In this document: positions 62,736 through 64,000 of the stretch, one piece after another
Layout of the letters: each line of letters opens with the position of its first letter
How positions within the stretch are numbered: position 1 is the stretch's first letter
Source: Methanobacteriota archaeon
GTDB taxonomy: Archaea > Halobacteriota > Methanosarcinia > Methanosarcinales > Methanosarcinaceae
DNA length: 64,000 nucleotides
NCBI GenBank assembly: GCA_016841625.1
Contig: JAENYU010000018.1
Location: 1-64,000 of the forward strand
Direction: 5' to 3'
The notes under the pieces: generated by a model
What the model was told of the DNA's origin: nothing
Database searches by the model: none
The model's input: the letters and a program-made list of their open reading frames with translations, nothing else
Translations under genes and position numbers: made by a program

Positions 62736-64000
62736 ATGCAGTTGAAACTAGAGCATTTTGACATAAAAATCGGGCAGCATAAAGTGATGTTCAATGCTGC
62801 CGATGCAAAGGAACTGGGAGTGAATCCGGGAGACAGGGTGCGTCTCAGGAGTCATGAGAGCATCACGGCCATCGTGGACACCACGGAAGATATGGTGGAG
62901 CCGGGTACCCTCGGGGTTTTCACCGAGGTCTATGAGCACATGGAACCTGGCTGGGATAAGCCGGTGGAGGTTTTCCCGGCGCTTCGCTCTAAGTCGGGCG
63001 CGGTGATCAAGAAGATGATGGACAAGAAGCGCCTGACCCGGGAAGAGATCTACATGGTCGTAAACGATGTTGTGGAGGAAAACCTCAGCGATATCGAGCT
63101 TTCGGCCTTCATGACTGCTTCTTACATCCACGGTATGAGTGACGACGAGATCGAATGGCTGACAAGGGCTATGATCGATACCGGGGATACGATCGAGTTT
63201 GATACCCACCCGGTGATGGACAAACACTCCATCGGAGGCGTGCCCGGGAACAAGATTTCCCTCCTTGTAGTCCCGATCGTAGCCGCAAACGGGCTCCTTA
63301 TCCCCAAGACCAGCTCCAGGGCTATTACCGGGGCAGGAGGGACCGCGGATCTTATGGAGGTACTCTCGGGGGTGGAATTCACTTCCCAGGAGGTCAAGGA
63401 AATATCCGAGAAGGTAGGAGGTGCCCTTGTATGGGGAGGGGCCACGAACATCGCCCCTGCTGACGATAAGCTCATCAGGGCGGAATACCCGCTTTCCATT
63501 GACCCCTACTGCCAGATGCTCGCTTCCATCATGGCAAAGAAAGGGGCAATTGGGGCGGAAAACCTGGTAATAGACATCCCCACGGGGCCCGGGACCAAGG
63601 TCCCAAATGTGCAGGAAGGACAGAAGTTCGCAAGGGACCTGATAAACCTCGGCCACAGGCTCGGGATGAACGTGGAATGTGCCATCACCTACGGCTCGTC
63701 TCCCATAGGCAGGACAGTAGGCCCGGCGCTGGAGGTCATTGAGGCTCTGAAAGCACTCCAAAACTTTGAAGGCCCGAACAGCCTGATCGAAAAGAGCGCG
63801 GCGCTTGCGGGCATCCTGCTCGAGATGGGAGGAGCTGCCCCGAGAGACCACGGCAAGGAACTTGCAATGGAGACTCTCAGGAACGGCAAAGCCTTTGCGA
63901 AGATGAAGGAGATCATCGAAGCCCAGGGTGGAGACCCGAACGTCACCCCTGAAGACATCCCTATCGGAGAGTATACCGCTGACATCTGTGCCAGCACTGA
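62736..64000 (+). CDS. deoA: AMP phosphorylase (archaeal DeoA type), cut by the window end
   Basis: From ATG 62736 the frame stays open to the end of the window (421 codons, partial). It starts MQLKLEHFDIKIGQHKVMFN with the archaeal-specific N-terminal domain, followed by the thymidine/pyrimidine phosphorylase fold: VMDKHSIGGVPGNKISLLVV, KTSSRAITGAGGTADLMEVL and VWGGATNIAPADDKLI. Archaeal enzymes with this N-terminus split AMP (also CMP, UMP) into base and ribose 1,5-bisphosphate, which feeds the type III RuBisCO pathway. The stop lies outside the window. Confidence 0.92.
   Translation, partial: MQLKLEHFDIKIGQHKVMFNAADAKELGVNPGDRVRLRSHESITAIVDTTEDMVEPGTLGVFTEVYEHMEPGWDKPVEVFPALRSKSGAVIKKMMDKKRLTREEIYMVVNDVVEENLSDIELSAFMTASYIHGMSDDEIEWLTRAMIDTGDTIEFDTHPVMDKHSIGGVPGNKISLLVVPIVAANGLLIPKTSSRAITGAGGTADLMEVLSGVEFTSQEVKEISEKVGGALVWGGATNIAPADDKLIRAEYPLSIDPYCQMLASIMAKKGAIGAENLVIDIPTGPGTKVPNVQEGQKFARDLINLGHRLGMNVECAITYGSSPIGRTVGPALEVIEALKALQNFEGPNSLIEKSAALAGILLEMGGAAPRDHGKELAMETLRNGKAFAKMKEIIEAQGGDPNVTPEDIPIGEYTADICAST

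Overview
The window looks like a chromosomal segment of a methanogenic archaeon of the Methanosarcina type. The evidence is a MptN-type ligase (tetrahydrosarcinapterin synthesis), an anaerobic Ni-CODH (CooS), AMP phosphorylase, archaeal alanine dehydrogenase, TruD, Pth2, a PGF-CTERM surface protein, DUF1670 and archaeal AAA/DUF234 proteins, archaeal TATA boxes, and long AT-rich spacers full of short tandem repeats. The species cannot be fixed from the sequence alone.

Layout. 1-1.2 kb: spacer with a repeat and a stand-alone response regulator. 2.0-9.4 kb: a six-gene operon for a group-4-hydrogenase/complex-I-like membrane complex (order HyfB, C, E, F, G, I-like), which matches the energy-converting hydrogenase-related (Ehr) type. 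The membrane subunits keep their ion-channel residues. The catalytic subunit has lost the NiFe cysteines and the small subunit has lost all four FeS cysteines. 9.7-15.7 kb (minus strand): Lon-like membrane protease, AAA/DUF234 ATPase with palindromic operator-like sites at its start codon, CTP synthase, a membrane protein and a Trm112-like protein. 16.1-21.5 kb: a tight operon cooS - four-cluster ferredoxin - Cys-type formate dehydrogenase - second four-cluster ferredoxin - dicluster ferredoxin with a HycF-like tail. This is a plausible CO:formate electron-transfer complex ending in a strong hairpin terminator. 21.8-28.5 kb: an AT-rich accessory island. It holds a gene broken by an in-frame ochre, an IS66-like N-terminal remnant, and a decayed type I specificity gene (hsdS) broken by two nonsense codons and by a 1.66-kb DUF1670 insertion element with perfect 14-bp inverted ends. 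The hsdS gene is flanked in its operon by two unknown membrane proteins, with no hsdM or hsdR in the window.

28.7-34.4 kb: two paralogous acidic proteins of unknown function, a tiny basic protein, and a PQQ-like beta-propeller membrane protein. 34.6-41.2 kb (minus strand): TruD, membrane transglutaminase, Pth2, MptN, an IscU-like scaffold lacking its first cysteine, and IscS. 41.3-45.2 kb: LrgA/LrgB pair, FxsA, TauE/SafE permease and Asp/Glu racemase. 45.6-51.4 kb: three TPR paralogues and a PPP-type phosphatase. 51.5-64 kb: DUF434 protein, alanine dehydrogenase, DUF2178/XRE pair with nearby palindromes, an exact tandem duplication of a 319-bp non-coding unit, cobyric acid synthase, a PGF-CTERM protein with an FtsX-type permease, an EamA exporter, and AMP phosphorylase cut by the window end.

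Three features stand out. First, the CooS/formate dehydrogenase operon lies 7 kb from an Ehr complex without visible metal sites; together they resemble a split formate hydrogenlyase in which CODH replaces hydrogenase. Second, the DUF1670 element is a self-contained insertion unit of an unusual type. Third, the intergenic DNA carries at least fifteen unrelated 13-43-bp tandem arrays (several starting at stop codons), a modular multi-hairpin repeat family, and hairpins resembling IS200/IS605-type ends. No tRNA, rRNA or CRISPR array was recognised.
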